From contig NZ_NPDQ01000002.1 of the NCBI RefSeq assembly GCF_002812125.1, forward strand, positions 186,001 to 250,000: a stretch of DNA of 64,000 bases, written 5' to 3'. A program made the translations under genes and the position numbers. Below are positions 25,898 through 35,634 of the stretch, one piece after another (the stretch's first letter is position 1; the number at the start of each line of letters is the position of its first letter). The notes under the pieces are model-generated. The model was not told where the DNA came from and did not search any database. It saw nothing but the letters and a program-made list of their open reading frames with translations. This stretch comes from Leptospira brenneri (GTDB taxonomy: Bacteria; Spirochaetota; Leptospiria; Leptospirales; Leptospiraceae).

Positions 25898-26895
25898 ACT
25901 CCTTCCCGTTTTAAATCACGGCTCATCAGAGCTTTGACTACTTCTTTCGGATCTTTATCTTCGTATAACATTCGATAGACTTCCTGGGTGATGGCCAATT
26001 CCACACCCAGTTTGTCAGAAAGATTTTTTGCCGAGAGAGTTGTTTTGACACCTTCCGCTACTTCATTCATAGAAGCCAAAATTGCGTTTAGTTTTTCTCC
26101 CTGACCGAGACGAAAGCCAACGGTTCTATTCCTCGATCCTTCCCCACAACAAGTAAGAACTAAATCTCCCATACCGGAAGGTCCAAGGAAAGTCATGGGA
26201 TCGGCACCCATTTTGATTCCCATACGAGTGATTTCGTTTAACCCGCGTGTGATGAGAGCAGCCCTTGTATTTTGACCAAACCCAAGTCCATCGGCAACCC
26301 CGGCGGCAATGGCGATGACATTCTTTAAGGCACCACCGACTTCCACACCTACCACATCAGGGGTCCAATACGTTCGGAAGTAAGTAAAACTAAAGATTTC
26401 TTGCACTCGTTTGGCGGTGGCTTCGTTTTTGGAAGCGATGGAAACTATGGTCGGAACTCGTTTCACCATTTCTTTGGCAAAACTTGGTCCGGAAAGATAA
26501 GAAAGTTGGGAGTGGAATTGACCAGGGAGCTCAGATTCAAAAATTTCAGAAACAAGTCGGAGACTTTCATTTTCGATCCCTTTGGAGGCAGAAACAATGG
26601 GCACTTTGGGAGGGATATGGTCTTTAATTTCTTTTAGAATTCCCGAAAGCGCATGGCTTGGAGGAGCCGAGACAATCATCTCCTTGTCTTTGACGACATG
26701 GATGAGATTTGTATCCGCCTTTAATTTTTCTGGTAACACCAAATCCGGCATATGTTTGGAATTCATATGGTTTTCATTGATGGATCTAGCCTGATCCTCG
26801 CTTCTGGTCCAAAGGGTCACGTCATAACCCTTGTCCGCTAAAATACTACCTAGTGCAGTGCCAAAACTTCCGGCGCCAATGATACCAATCTTCAT
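25894..26895 (-). CDS. gpsA: Glycerol-3-phosphate dehydrogenase [NAD(P)+]
   Basis: Makes sn-glycerol 3-phosphate from dihydroxyacetone phosphate for phospholipid synthesis. 333 residues, usual for the family. The N-terminal Rossmann motif is [11 protein letters not shown] at residues 5-15. The block [11 protein letters not shown] lies near residue 100, SGPSFAKE near 138, and the catalytic Lys is expected in [17 protein letters not shown] near 190. [14 protein letters not shown] follows near 256. A single gene, transcribed divergently from the hypothetical gene at 26953. Confidence 0.95.
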   Translation of the reverse strand: MKIGIIGAGSFGTALGSILADKGYDVTLWTRSEDQARSINENHMNSKHMPDLVLPEKLKADTNLIHVVKDKEMIVSAPPSHALSGILKEIKDHIPPKVPIVSASKGIENESLRLVSEIFESELPGQFHSQLSYLSGPSFAKEMVKRVPTIVSIASKNEATAKRVQEIFSFTYFRTYWTPDVVGVEVGGALKNVIAIAAGVADGLGFGQNTRAALITRGLNEITRMGIKMGADPMTFLGPSGMGDLVLTCCGEGSRNRTVGFRLGQGEKLNAILASMNEVAEGVKTTLSAKNLSDKLGVELAITQEVYRMLYEDKDPKEVVKALMSRDLKREGV

Positions 26896-26952
26896 GAGTT
26901 CAGTATTCTAAATCTGCTTTCCAAAAAGGCAATAGAAAATAAAAATTAAAAT

Positions 26953-27633
26953 ATGCTTTTAACGGATCTCTTCCGTTTCAATCCGCTAAATCTCTTTTTG
27001 CCACCCAAAGTGGTCCCAAAGAGTAATTATAAGGTTACCTTGCTTCTTGGTAGCTTACATGAGGTCATATCGACTGAGATCATTGCAGAAGATCCCGATT
27101 TAGAGAGTTTGGAAGTCTCTTCTGCCAAGGGTGAAGTCATCTTGACTGGAGTGTACCGAATGGGATGGCTCTGGATTGCTCGTTTTTTAAATGTAGAGTC
27201 CATTCGTTATCGTGTCCGCCTAAAGCCAGTTTCGGTAAAAGACAATAAGGCGCGGTTAAAAATTGTGGGGTACCGGGTTTGGGACACAAAACCAAGACGA
27301 TTTGATTTTGTTAGGTGGTTTGGCAAAGTAGATCCTTTCCATAAAAAAAAGGTTTTTGAATCCATCTTAAATGCAGCACCTCATCTTCTTTCCATCACTG
27401 GACTTCAGTGGGAAATTCTATTTGATCTAAATTATTTTTTGAATTTGGTTCCTTCCATCGCCGGAAAAATCGACATCCAATACATTATCGGTGATAACAA
27501 CGAACTGTATATCTTTGTAAGATCCTCTACCATTCTAAAACCACTTGTGGATTTTTTTGGGCCTGAGTATTTGAAGATCGATTATATAGAAGAAGATCGC
27601 GATATACAGATGTTACTTTGGGAAAATAAATAA
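26953..27633 (+). CDS. Hypothetical protein, start of metallophosphoesterase-recG unit
   Basis: 226 residues with no signal peptide. Several short beta-strand stretches alternate (YKVTLLLGSLHEV, SSAKGEVILTGVYRM, RYRVRLKPVSV), followed by a more helical half (FESILNAAPHLLSITGL) and a hydrophobic NYFLNLVPSIAG. I recognise no family. Its stop is adjacent to the ATG of the metallophosphoesterase gene, so the two are translationally coupled and may share a task. Confidence 0.6.
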   Translation: MLLTDLFRFNPLNLFLPPKVVPKSNYKVTLLLGSLHEVISTEIIAEDPDLESLEVSSAKGEVILTGVYRMGWLWIARFLNVESIRYRVRLKPVSVKDNKARLKIVGYRVWDTKPRRFDFVRWFGKVDPFHKKKVFESILNAAPHLLSITGLQWEILFDLNYFLNLVPSIAGKIDIQYIIGDNNELYIFVRSSTILKPLVDFFGPEYLKIDYIEEDRDIQMLLWENK

Positions 27634-28638
27634 ATGAAGATCATTTATCTAACGGACATCCATGATGGACTTCATGGTTTAAAACGAATCTTACAAACTA
27701 CAGAAGCAGATTTGTATATGTTTTCCGGAGATATCATTTATAAGGCATTTTTTTCTTTTGATCGTATCATCGATTTTTGTGGAGTCCAAGAAGAGTTATA
27801 TTATTTGTTAACGGAAAGAAAGGATGATTCCACTCCTTTTGATTTCACAACCCACGCCATTCGATTTCCTGAAAAGTATTCCACAGCGATTGTAGAAAAA
27901 TCACAAAAGTATCGCGATTTATACAAACTAGCTGCTAAAACGATGAAAGAAAAATATGAAATCATCGAAAAACTTATTATAAAATACGCCAAGTCACCTG
28001 TATATTGTTTGCCGGGAAATTATGATTTGGATTTACAATATACAGAACTTTACCAACGCGAAGTTCATCGGAAAAGTTTTGAATTTGGAAATTTAAAAGT
28101 TTCTGGTTATGGTGGTGCTCCTATTTGGACATCAGGAATTCCAGAAAAACTCACTGTAGTTTTTCATGAGTACACAAAGAATGGAAAAAATTATAGCGAA
28201 CCAGAAGATTTTTTTCGACAAGAACTACCAGATATTTGTTGGATTCATAATCCTCCCTATGGGTACTTCGATAACATTCCTGGTGTAGGGAAATGTGGAA
28301 GCCAAGGGATTCGTAGGTATCTGGATGATGAATCTCCGTCTCTTGTGGTTTCAGGCCATGTACATGAAGACCAAGGAATAAAAAAAACAAAAAATACTGT
28401 TTTTATCAATCCATCTAACTTTGGTGCTGTGGATTCCCTTCATGGGTTCCAGGAAGGTGGATATTATGCAGAAATCATTATGGACGGAAAAAACGTAGTC
28501 CAGTCAAATCTTTGTCAATTGCGTGGTGAGGATTGGCATACACTCATTGAAGTGGATTGTTCTGAAAAACAATTAAAACTCATCTCTCAAAATCCTATCT
28601 CAACGGTGAGTTCAGAAGATTATATTCGAGGCAATTAA
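27634..28638 (+). CDS. Calcineurin-like metallophosphoesterase
   Basis: 334 residues, cytoplasmic. The two-metal motifs appear in order: YLTDIHDG at residues 5-12 (Asp and His), FSGDII near 32, LPGNYDLD near 127 (GNH motif with Tyr in place of His), and VSGHVHEDQ near 234. The middle has a helical insertion of about 75 residues between the second and third motifs. The substrate could be a nucleotide, phosphoprotein or nucleic acid. The spacing with both neighbours is zero bases. Confidence 0.8.
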   Translation: MKIIYLTDIHDGLHGLKRILQTTEADLYMFSGDIIYKAFFSFDRIIDFCGVQEELYYLLTERKDDSTPFDFTTHAIRFPEKYSTAIVEKSQKYRDLYKLAAKTMKEKYEIIEKLIIKYAKSPVYCLPGNYDLDLQYTELYQREVHRKSFEFGNLKVSGYGGAPIWTSGIPEKLTVVFHEYTKNGKNYSEPEDFFRQELPDICWIHNPPYGYFDNIPGVGKCGSQGIRRYLDDESPSLVVSGHVHEDQGIKKTKNTVFINPSNFGAVDSLHGFQEGGYYAEIIMDGKNVVQSNLCQLRGEDWHTLIEVDCSEKQLKLISQNPISTVSSEDYIRGN

Positions 28639-29040
28639 ATGGTCACCTTTCTTACGATTTGCGGTGTCCTATTTACGGTAGCATTTTTTATATATGCACT
28701 CTCGGCCGTTGACAACCAAAGTTTAAACAAAAAAGAAAAAGAACGCCTTGCAAAAGAAGGGTCTCTGCGTGTTGGAGATCCAAGAAAAGTATATGGAAAG
28801 GAAAAAGATCCAAATCTTCCGAGGCTTCGTCTATGCCCTGTTTGTGGGACAGTTTTAAACAAAAATGAATTTTTATATGCTGCCATTTCGACTTATACAA
28901 ATAGTGAAGGCAAAAAACAGGCACAAATTTATGGATGTAAGTATTGTTATTTGATCTTGGATTCAGAAAAAAATACAACAGAATCTTCTGGGACAAATGA
29001 AAATGGTTTTGGACCTCCGAAACCTACAGATGAACTATGA
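28639..29040 (+). CDS. Membrane-anchored zinc-ribbon-like protein
   Basis: 133 residues. One N-terminal membrane segment (VTFLTICGVLFTVAFFIYAL) is followed by a charged linker and a small domain with CPVCG near residue 73 and CKYC near 107, the two Cys pairs of a zinc ribbon. The C-terminus is low-complexity and acidic/polar. The function is unknown. It starts right after the metallophosphoesterase stop and overlaps recG by four bases. Confidence 0.65.
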   Translation: MVTFLTICGVLFTVAFFIYALSAVDNQSLNKKEKERLAKEGSLRVGDPRKVYGKEKDPNLPRLRLCPVCGTVLNKNEFLYAAISTYTNSEGKKQAQIYGCKYCYLILDSEKNTTESSGTNENGFGPPKPTDEL

Positions 29041-31106
29041 AACAAAACCTTGACCTATTACAAAGTTTATCTACATTAAAAGGGATCGGACCCAAACGAA
29101 AGTCAGTCCTTTTAGAACATGGAATCTTTACTTTTTTTGACCTCCTAACTTATTACCCTCGGCGTTATCTAGATCGCAATTTTACAAAAGATATCATTTT
29201 AAAACAAGGGGATGTTGTAACCCTTCTCGGATCCATTGCGGACAGTTATATTGTTCATGGAAAAAAAAGCCGGTTACTTGTTGGGTTTCGGACCTTAAAC
29301 AACGAAAGGATCAATTTAGTTTTCTTTCGTGGTGTGAATTTTTTTCATAAAATTTTTACAGTTGATCGAAAAGTAGTAATCTCAGGGAAACTGGAATACT
29401 TTAAAGGATATCAAATTGTTCATCCTGAGTATGAATTTTTATCGGACAAAGATGATCCTGAAGATTCCATCCATGCAGGTCGAATCATTCCACTATACCC
29501 ATCGACTGAAGCGCTGAAAGAGGATGGTTTAGACTCTAAGGGTTTACGAAAACTCATCCATCAAGTTTTGGAAGGCGGGGTGATCTCCGAAAATTTACCT
29601 GCAAAAATAATTAAAAAACGATCATTACTTGACCGGGACAAAGCCTTTCATGAAATCCATTTTCCTGAAACGATGGAGGCTGTACAAATTGCACGGAAAA
29701 GATTTGCTTATGAAGAGTTTTTTTATTTCCAAAGACTTCTTTTATACAAACAAAGGGAACGTCAAAAAGTAAAACGTTTGCTTTGGCCGCTTCCTAAATC
29801 TCCTTCAAGGGAGAACTTGGAAAAAAATCTTCCCTTCGAATTGACAGAAGACCAAAAGGTTGCGGTAAATACAATTTTGTCTCAAACTAGTTCTGACTCT
29901 CCTGCTGCCTTTTTACTCCAAGGGGATGTGGGTTCTGGAAAAACGATTACGGCACTTCTTGTTGGTCTACACTATATCGATAATCATATTCAGGTCGTAT
30001 TTTTAGCACCGACAGAAATTTTAGCACGGCAACACTACCAAACCATATATAAATTTATGGGGAATATGCCATTTCTTGGCATTGAACTCTTGCTTGGTGG
30101 TGAGAATAAAAAAAATCGTTCTGAAAAACTGAACAGGATCAAAACTGGCGAATCCAATATCATCATCGGAACTCATTCTTTATTACAAGAAGATGTGATT
30201 TTTTCTGATCTTGGCCTGGTTGTCATTGATGAACAACATAAGTTTGGAGTGGATCAAAGGGAAACCATTCGTTCCAAAGGAAAAAATCCAGATATTTTGG
30301 CGATGACTGCTACGCCGATTCCTCGTACACTTTGTCTCACTTTGTATGGGGATTTGACACTTGTAAATATCAAAACCAAACCCAAAGGTCGTAAACCCAT
30401 TGACACTCGTTGGTACAAAGAAGACCGCCGTGCGGGAGTTTATAATTCTATACGTAAGTATGTGAGTTCTGGTAGACAGTGTTATATTGTATATCCATTG
30501 GTAGAGGAGTCAGAAAAAGTAGACTTAGAATCTTGTACTGTTGCTTACGAAAATTTAAGAACCACAGTTTTCCCTGATTTAAAAATTGGTTTATTACATG
30601 GAAAGATGAAAAGTTCAGAAAAAGAATTCGTAATGGAAAAGTATAAATCAGGAGAAATTCAAATTCTTGTCACTACTACCGTTGTGGAAGTGGGAGTGGA
30701 CGTTCCGAATGCAACGATTCTAGTAGTGGAACATGCAGAGAGATTTGGTATTTCCCAATTACACCAGTTACGTGGTCGAGTGGGAAGGAGTGATCTCGAA
30801 AGTTTTTGTATACTGATGACAGGCGATTTTATCAGCGATGAGGGTCGTGATCGTTTGGAGGCACTAGTAGCTTCGAATGATGGGTATTATTTGGCTGAAA
30901 AAGATTTAGCCATTCGAGGCCCGGGAGAACTTTTGGGTGTCAAACAAAGTGGGCTCCCTGAATTTAAGATTGCTGATTTAGTTTCTGATCGAAGTTTACT
31001 CGATGAGGCAAAAGAAGATGCTTCTTCTTTTCCTTTGGATGATCCTAAGGAACTTGCAGAATTAAGTACAAGATTCAGTGAAGGTAAATTTTTATTTGCG
31101 AATTAA
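29037..31106 (+). CDS. recG: ATP-dependent DNA helicase RecG
   Basis: Remodels stalled replication forks and Holliday junctions. 689 residues, full length. The N-terminal wedge region begins with LKGIGPKRKSVLLEHGI and the OB-fold follows. Walker A GDVGSGKT is near residue 297, the DEQH box near 396, TATPIPRT near 425, and the C-terminal helicase motifs include TTVVEVGVDVPNA and QLHQLRGRVGR. The start is an ATG overlapping the preceding gene by four bases. It is the last gene of the 26953-31106 unit. Confidence 0.97.
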   Translation: MKQNLDLLQSLSTLKGIGPKRKSVLLEHGIFTFFDLLTYYPRRYLDRNFTKDIILKQGDVVTLLGSIADSYIVHGKKSRLLVGFRTLNNERINLVFFRGVNFFHKIFTVDRKVVISGKLEYFKGYQIVHPEYEFLSDKDDPEDSIHAGRIIPLYPSTEALKEDGLDSKGLRKLIHQVLEGGVISENLPAKIIKKRSLLDRDKAFHEIHFPETMEAVQIARKRFAYEEFFYFQRLLLYKQRERQKVKRLLWPLPKSPSRENLEKNLPFELTEDQKVAVNTILSQTSSDSPAAFLLQGDVGSGKTITALLVGLHYIDNHIQVVFLAPTEILARQHYQTIYKFMGNMPFLGIELLLGGENKKNRSEKLNRIKTGESNIIIGTHSLLQEDVIFSDLGLVVIDEQHKFGVDQRETIRSKGKNPDILAMTATPIPRTLCLTLYGDLTLVNIKTKPKGRKPIDTRWYKEDRRAGVYNSIRKYVSSGRQCYIVYPLVEESEKVDLESCTVAYENLRTTVFPDLKIGLLHGKMKSSEKEFVMEKYKSGEIQILVTTTVVEVGVDVPNATILVVEHAERFGISQLHQLRGRVGRSDLESFCILMTGDFISDEGRDRLEALVASNDGYYLAEKDLAIRGPGELLGVKQSGLPEFKIADLVSDRSLLDEAKEDASSFPLDDPKELAELSTRFSEGKFLFAN

Positions 31107-31120
31107 TCCTGGATTTTTTA

Positions 31121-31921
31121 ATGAACTTAACCATGTTACGAACTAAGTATTTATCCCTTTTATTTGTTTCATTCTTTTTAGTTTGCGGAGAAAAACCAGT
31201 CAAACCTTCCCAAACAGATTTGTATTTGGGAATCGAAAAAACTTCTTATTTGACTGGTAAATTTAATTCCCCTGGGCCACTAGCGCCTGTTATTTTAGAA
31301 GAAAATGGAAAAGATCATTTCCTTAGACCGGAAGTCAAAAAAGCACTTCACCAAATGGTAAATGATTTTGAAGATTCTAAACCTGTTTCTTATAAACAAC
31401 ATATCTTTTTAGTATCTTCTTTTCGAAATTTTACCCATCAAAAGGGAATTTGGGAATCCAAGTTCACTGGTAAAAAGGCGATGCGAGTTCCGATCAAAGG
31501 AAAATCTCCCGAAGAAATCACCAACTTGATTTTAGAGTTTTCTAGTGCCCCAGGAACTTCTCGTCACCATTGGGGAACTGATTTTGACCTCAATGCTTTA
31601 GACAACGGTTATTTTGAAGAAACGGGAAAAGGGAAAATTCTTTACGATTGGTTGAAACAAAATGCTCATAAATATGGGTTTTGCCAACCTTACAATAGTT
31701 TGTCGACTAGGAACAATAAAGGATACCAAGAAGAAAAGTGGCATTGGTCTTATGCTCCCATTTCAAACCAACTCACCAAGGCTTGGGTGAAAGGATTTGA
31801 ATCCGGTGAGATTCAACTAACAGGAAGTTTTTTAGGTGCTGATGTTTTAGGAAACCGGGCTTTGGACTATGTTCGTTCCATCAACCCGGATTGTGAAAAA
31901 ATTCAAAACCCTTCTTTATAG
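31121..31921 (+). CDS. VanY-like D-Ala-D-Ala carboxypeptidase (M15), lipoprotein
   Basis: 266 residues. The N-terminus TKYLSLLFVSFFLVCGEK is a lipoprotein signal with the Cys about residue 22. The peptidase core has GTSRHHWGTDFDLNAL (metal-binding His and Asp of the SxHxxGxAxD motif) near residue 147 and EEKWHWSY near 205 (last metal His), as in VanY/LdcB M15 enzymes that trim peptidoglycan stem peptides. It would act in the periplasm. The gene follows recG by 14 bases and converges on galE with a six-base overlap. Confidence 0.85.
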   Translation: MNLTMLRTKYLSLLFVSFFLVCGEKPVKPSQTDLYLGIEKTSYLTGKFNSPGPLAPVILEENGKDHFLRPEVKKALHQMVNDFEDSKPVSYKQHIFLVSSFRNFTHQKGIWESKFTGKKAMRVPIKGKSPEEITNLILEFSSAPGTSRHHWGTDFDLNALDNGYFEETGKGKILYDWLKQNAHKYGFCQPYNSLSTRNNKGYQEEKWHWSYAPISNQLTKAWVKGFESGEIQLTGSFLGADVLGNRALDYVRSINPDCEKIQNPSL

Positions 31922-32884
31922 GTCTTTGTAAAGACTCCACATACTGGCGAGCAGAGTTTCTGCATCACTGTACTGTGGTTTCCAGTTCAAAAGTTCTCTC
32001 GCTTTTGCAGAAGAGGCGAGTAGTTTAGCTGGATCACCTGGTCGCCTAGGTCCTGTTTTGTGAGAAATGGTTTTCCCAACTACTTTTTCAGAAAGATCTG
32101 CCATTTCTTTTACGGAATAACCAGCCTCTGAACCTAAATTTACCGTTAAACTTTCGTTCTTTGACATGATATAGTTCAGTGCCAAAACATGAGCCTTTGC
32201 TAAGTCGGAAACATGGATGTAATCTCGGATACAAGTTCCATCTTCTGTTTCATAATCGGTCCCGAAGATTTCATAACCATTTCGAATTCCAGAAGCTGCT
32301 TCCATAATGATTGGTAGTAAATTCGCAGGAGTTTTTTCAATTCCCCTAACCCTACCTTTTGGATCATAACCAGCTGCATTGAAATAACGTAATCTAGCTG
32401 ATTTTAAACCTTTTAATTTATCAAACCATTCCAAGTTTTCTTCAATACATAACTTTGTATATCCGTAGTAGTTTTCAGGATTTAAAGGATGGTTTTCATC
32501 GATAGGAAGGTATTTTGGTGCTCCGTAAACAGCTGCCGAAGAAGAAAAAACAAAATACTGGCAACCATTCTTTATCATTGCATCTAACAAAGTAAAGGTT
32601 CCACTTAGGTTGTTCATTGTATACTTAAGTGGATCTGTCATGGATTCACCAGCTGCTTTCCAAGCAGCAAAGTGAAATACTGCATCAATTTTTTTAGCAA
32701 AGGTTTGTTTTAAAATTTCTGGGTTTTGGATTTCGCCTTTGATGAATTCGTTTCCAGGAAACAAATTGGCTTCATTTCCTTTTTCCATGTCATCTACCAC
32801 AAGAATCTCATGTCCAAGTTCCATTAATTCTAAAACAATATGACTACCAATATAACCGGCTCCCCCGGTCACGAGAACTCTCAT
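31916..32884 (-). CDS. galE: UDP-glucose 4-epimerase
   Basis: Interconverts UDP-glucose and UDP-galactose for surface polysaccharide. 322 residues. NAD-binding GGAGYIGSH is at residues 7-15, the catalytic Ser/Tyr/Lys are in FSSSAAVYG and YYGYTKLCIEE near residue 147, and RYFNAAGYDP near 173 is typical of GalE. The ATG overlaps the lpxA stop by four bases, so galE is the downstream gene of a two-gene unit. Other hexose-epimerase specificities cannot be excluded. Confidence 0.9.
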   Translation of the reverse strand: MRVLVTGGAGYIGSHIVLELMELGHEILVVDDMEKGNEANLFPGNEFIKGEIQNPEILKQTFAKKIDAVFHFAAWKAAGESMTDPLKYTMNNLSGTFTLLDAMIKNGCQYFVFSSSAAVYGAPKYLPIDENHPLNPENYYGYTKLCIEENLEWFDKLKGLKSARLRYFNAAGYDPKGRVRGIEKTPANLLPIIMEAASGIRNGYEIFGTDYETEDGTCIRDYIHVSDLAKAHVLALNYIMSKNESLTVNLGSEAGYSVKEMADLSEKVVGKTISHKTGPRRPGDPAKLLASSAKARELLNWKPQYSDAETLLASMWSLYKDL

Positions 32885-33687
32885 TCTTCGTCTGATCCAC
32901 CAGATACAAAACGATGGTCTACGACTCCGCGTTTACTAGTTTCAAAGAATTCGATGATTTTTTGAACTTCTGGTGCTGGATTGGGATCTTTCTTTAGCTC
33001 CGTAAGTGCTTGTTTGGTGTTGAGTCCACTATGGTAAATAGTTTTGTACACTCGTTTGATTGCCAAACGAACATCGGCAGCAATTCCTGCTCGTTTCATA
33101 CCAACAACGTTCAAACTCACCACAGCACCGGGATGTCCATCCACTGTTGCATAAGGAGGAACATCTTTTACTACTTTCGTGAGCCCAGCTAACATTGCAT
33201 AATCAGAAACACGAACAAATTGGTGGACTCCCACAGAACCCGAAATAAAAACTTTGTTACCAATGACCACATGGCCGGCAAGCATCGTGTTTTGAACCAT
33301 GATATTGTGGTCACCTACGATCACGTCGTGAGCCAGATGGACATTCCCCATAAGGTAATTGTGGTTCCCCACAGTTGTAGCTTTTCCTTCCACAGTTCCG
33401 CGGTGGAAAACAACATTCTCTCGCAGAATATTATGGTCACCAATCTCTAAATAGGTCTTAGTTTCCGGTTTGAATCCTAGATCTTGAGGCAATCCACCGT
33501 AACTTCCCCCAGAAAAGAGTCTATTGAACTTACCAATTCGAGTTCCAGATTGAATTTTGACATGCGATTCGATGACGGTTCCTTCGCCGATTTTGACATC
33601 TTTTTCAATGATACAAAATGGTCCGACTTCTACGGACTCGTGGAGTTCCGCCTTCGGATCGATGATGGCTGTGGGGTGAATTTTCAT
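32881..33687 (-). CDS. lpxA: Acyl-ACP--UDP-sugar O/N-acyltransferase (LpxA)
   Basis: First step of lipid A synthesis. 268 residues forming a left-handed beta helix of hexapeptide repeats over residues 1-190, with the catalytic His in NVHLAHDVIVGD (H120) and a C-terminal helical tail. Q68 and the GSYGGLPQDLG block are family features. Leptospira LpxA is known to prefer a UDP-sugar carrying a 3-amino group, giving amide-linked chains. That preference is from the literature on L. interrogans; it is not read from this sequence. It is translated just ahead of galE on the same strand. Confidence 0.93.
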   Translation of the reverse strand: MKIHPTAIIDPKAELHESVEVGPFCIIEKDVKIGEGTVIESHVKIQSGTRIGKFNRLFSGGSYGGLPQDLGFKPETKTYLEIGDHNILRENVVFHRGTVEGKATTVGNHNYLMGNVHLAHDVIVGDHNIMVQNTMLAGHVVIGNKVFISGSVGVHQFVRVSDYAMLAGLTKVVKDVPPYATVDGHPGAVVSLNVVGMKRAGIAADVRLAIKRVYKTIYHSGLNTKQALTELKKDPNPAPEVQKIIEFFETSKRGVVDHRFVSGGSDEE

Positions 33688-33791
33688 AGTGTTTTACAAA
33701 AAAATACGGTTCCGAAGCCATGCAAATGATTTTTTAAAATGTAATTTACACGCTTTTTAGAGTCTGTTTACTTTTGGTAGGAAGGTGTAAC

Positions 33792-34139
33792 TTGCTAATA
33801 GATTGGTCTCGAATAGAATCTTTAGTGGATATGAATGATCCCGAGGACTTGGCATGGCTTAAGGAGATGATTACCTCTCTTTTGGAAAACATGACAACTC
33901 GGATCGAAAATTTAGACCGACTTTTGGTATCGAAAGAACCAAAAGAATTACAGGCCGAATTACACCAAATTAAGGGTGTGGCTGCAAATTTTGGTTTGGC
34001 AGGACTTTCTGAAGTGGTGATCAAAGCAGAAAGTTTAGCAAAAACTGGGGAGATTGAGTCGGCAGTGGAAGAGGGAAAAAAGATTGCTGGCATCTGGTTA
34101 TCCACTAGAAAAGAATTAGAAGTAAAGTTTTCTAATTAG
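33792..34139 (+). CDS. Stand-alone HPt (histidine phosphotransfer) protein
   Basis: About 115 residues, a four-helix HPt fold with the phosphorylatable His in ELHQIKGVAANFGL (H58). It would carry phosphate between a hybrid histidine kinase and a response regulator; neither is in the window. I choose TTG 33792 because AGGAAGG precedes it by about six bases; an upstream TTG at 33774 in the same frame lies before that site. The gene is divergent from lpxA and converges on the GT-B-like gene. Confidence 0.8.
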   Translation: MLIDWSRIESLVDMNDPEDLAWLKEMITSLLENMTTRIENLDRLLVSKEPKELQAELHQIKGVAANFGLAGLSEVVIKAESLAKTGEIESAVEEGKKIAGIWLSTRKELEVKFSN

Positions 34140-34154
34140 AACATATTTAATTAG
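34132..34154. repeat. Short inverted repeat at a convergent junction
   Basis: CTAATTA (34132-34138) and TAATTAG (34148-34154) are reverse complements spanning the two stop codons of the convergent genes. The stem is AT-only and nine bases separate the arms. It may be a weak bidirectional terminator. Confidence 0.3.
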
Positions 34155-35544
34155 CGGTCGACATGGCAACGGCCGTCTTACCTCCGTTATAGATTCCTTC
34201 TATGATGTTTTTTATCACGGACTCGTTCATTCGCAGCAACAAATCATCCGATTCCGTAAAAATATGAATGAGTTCTTTTGCATGTTTCGCTTCACGACAT
34301 TCCACAGTTCCTTCACCAAGTTCCAATGACCTCTGAACCGATGCGGCTTCATGGTCTCCCACTCTTCGAATGAAAAGTTTGGGAACAGGATAAAAAGCAA
34401 GTTCTGATGGTTTGGTGATGAGAACATCTGTAATACGAATGAGTTTGTCAGTGGCAGAAAAAGCTTCTGTATGTGAAGGAAAATGAAATAACACAACAGG
34501 GGGATTGTTTTCATTGTCTTCGGAACGTAGAGGATGGCGTTCGATGAAGTGGATTAAATCTTCCCAAGTGTTGATGGACAAATAAGGAATTTTTTGTAGT
34601 ATCAGAAATTCTTCAATGGAATTTAAAATTTTAGAATGGTCTCCTGTATTGATCCAAAAGACTGCTTTTTTATTTTGCAGATGTTTTTTGGAAAGTTTGA
34701 TTAAATCTAAAATATATCCCTTTTGTGCTCCGGCTCCTCCAATGGGAATGAGAAACCGTCTACATTTTTTAGCATCAATTCGACGTACTCGATTTTCACT
34801 ATCAGTAACGGCACCTGATACAATGTCTTCGGAAACCCAATGACCGGCTACAGCTAAGTTTTCTTTTGGAACACCCATCTCCACAAACTTTGTATAAGCA
34901 GAAGGGGTTTGGACTAAATTCATTGCACCCGGAACTAATAAATAGTATTGGGGGAAATTATCGCAGATTAGGTGGATGGTTTTTTGAAATCCAGAGGCGA
35001 CTGCAATTTGACCATTTAACGGATATGTGGTGATGATTGGGGAATCAGTGGGGATCCCATTCATTAGCCCCTTATAAAGTTCTGCTAACTGACAAGAAAG
35101 TTCTAGTGAGGTTAGATTTCCTTGGGACATAAGTCCACCCCAGAACCATTCCACAGGTCCCCCCATTTCAGCACTGAGTCTTGAAAAATAACTGTAACCT
35201 GAATCAATGTCGGCAATGGCAGAAGCTTCGGGTGAATTGATTGCCAAAAGGTCATGTAGGTAAGTAGGGATTTGTTTTTTTAACGAATGAGAATAAACAG
35301 AAAGAGCCATACGGTGGTGGCCATAACCCATACGGATGCTCCCGACCACCAATCGTTTTTGGATGGGATTTGTTCCTTCGTCTGAAATGAGTTCCAAACC
35401 TGGATATAAAGGAGAGGGAGAAGAATACAAGGAAACGGGCGAATTCCCGATGGAGTAACTTTTCGCGAGGATTCCACGAATGAGACCAGCGGTTTGTTTG
35501 GATAAAAAGCCGGTTTCCAGGCCGAACAAGGGTTCTCGATTCAT
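34147..35544 (-). CDS. GT-B-like glycosyltransferase-family protein, function unknown
   Basis: 465 residues, no signal peptide. The N-terminal half contains VVGSIRMGYGHHRMAL at about residues 67-82, the GxGHxxAA-type loop of MurG/MGDG-synthase-like GT-B enzymes. The second half has IPIGGAGAQKGYILDL near 277 and ITKPSELAFYPVPKLFI near 382, in the place of the donor-binding GGxGT and TKPGxxT motifs of GT28. A glycolipid or cell-wall glycosyltransferase is the best guess; key donor residues differ from MurG. It stands alone on its strand, divergent from the thiolase gene. Confidence 0.6.
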   Translation of the reverse strand: MNREPLFGLETGFLSKQTAGLIRGILAKSYSIGNSPVSLYSSPSPLYPGLELISDEGTNPIQKRLVVGSIRMGYGHHRMALSVYSHSLKKQIPTYLHDLLAINSPEASAIADIDSGYSYFSRLSAEMGGPVEWFWGGLMSQGNLTSLELSCQLAELYKGLMNGIPTDSPIITTYPLNGQIAVASGFQKTIHLICDNFPQYYLLVPGAMNLVQTPSAYTKFVEMGVPKENLAVAGHWVSEDIVSGAVTDSENRVRRIDAKKCRRFLIPIGGAGAQKGYILDLIKLSKKHLQNKKAVFWINTGDHSKILNSIEEFLILQKIPYLSINTWEDLIHFIERHPLRSEDNENNPPVVLFHFPSHTEAFSATDKLIRITDVLITKPSELAFYPVPKLFIRRVGDHEAASVQRSLELGEGTVECREAKHAKELIHIFTESDDLLLRMNESVIKNIIEGIYNGGKTAVAMSTAN

Positions 35545-35634
35545 TCAAGGAAGTGTATCCATGTCAGAATCTCTTTCAAGTGAAATTTCAATTCTTAGCT
35601 GACAGATGACTAAATTTGGCTATTCCTGGTATCT

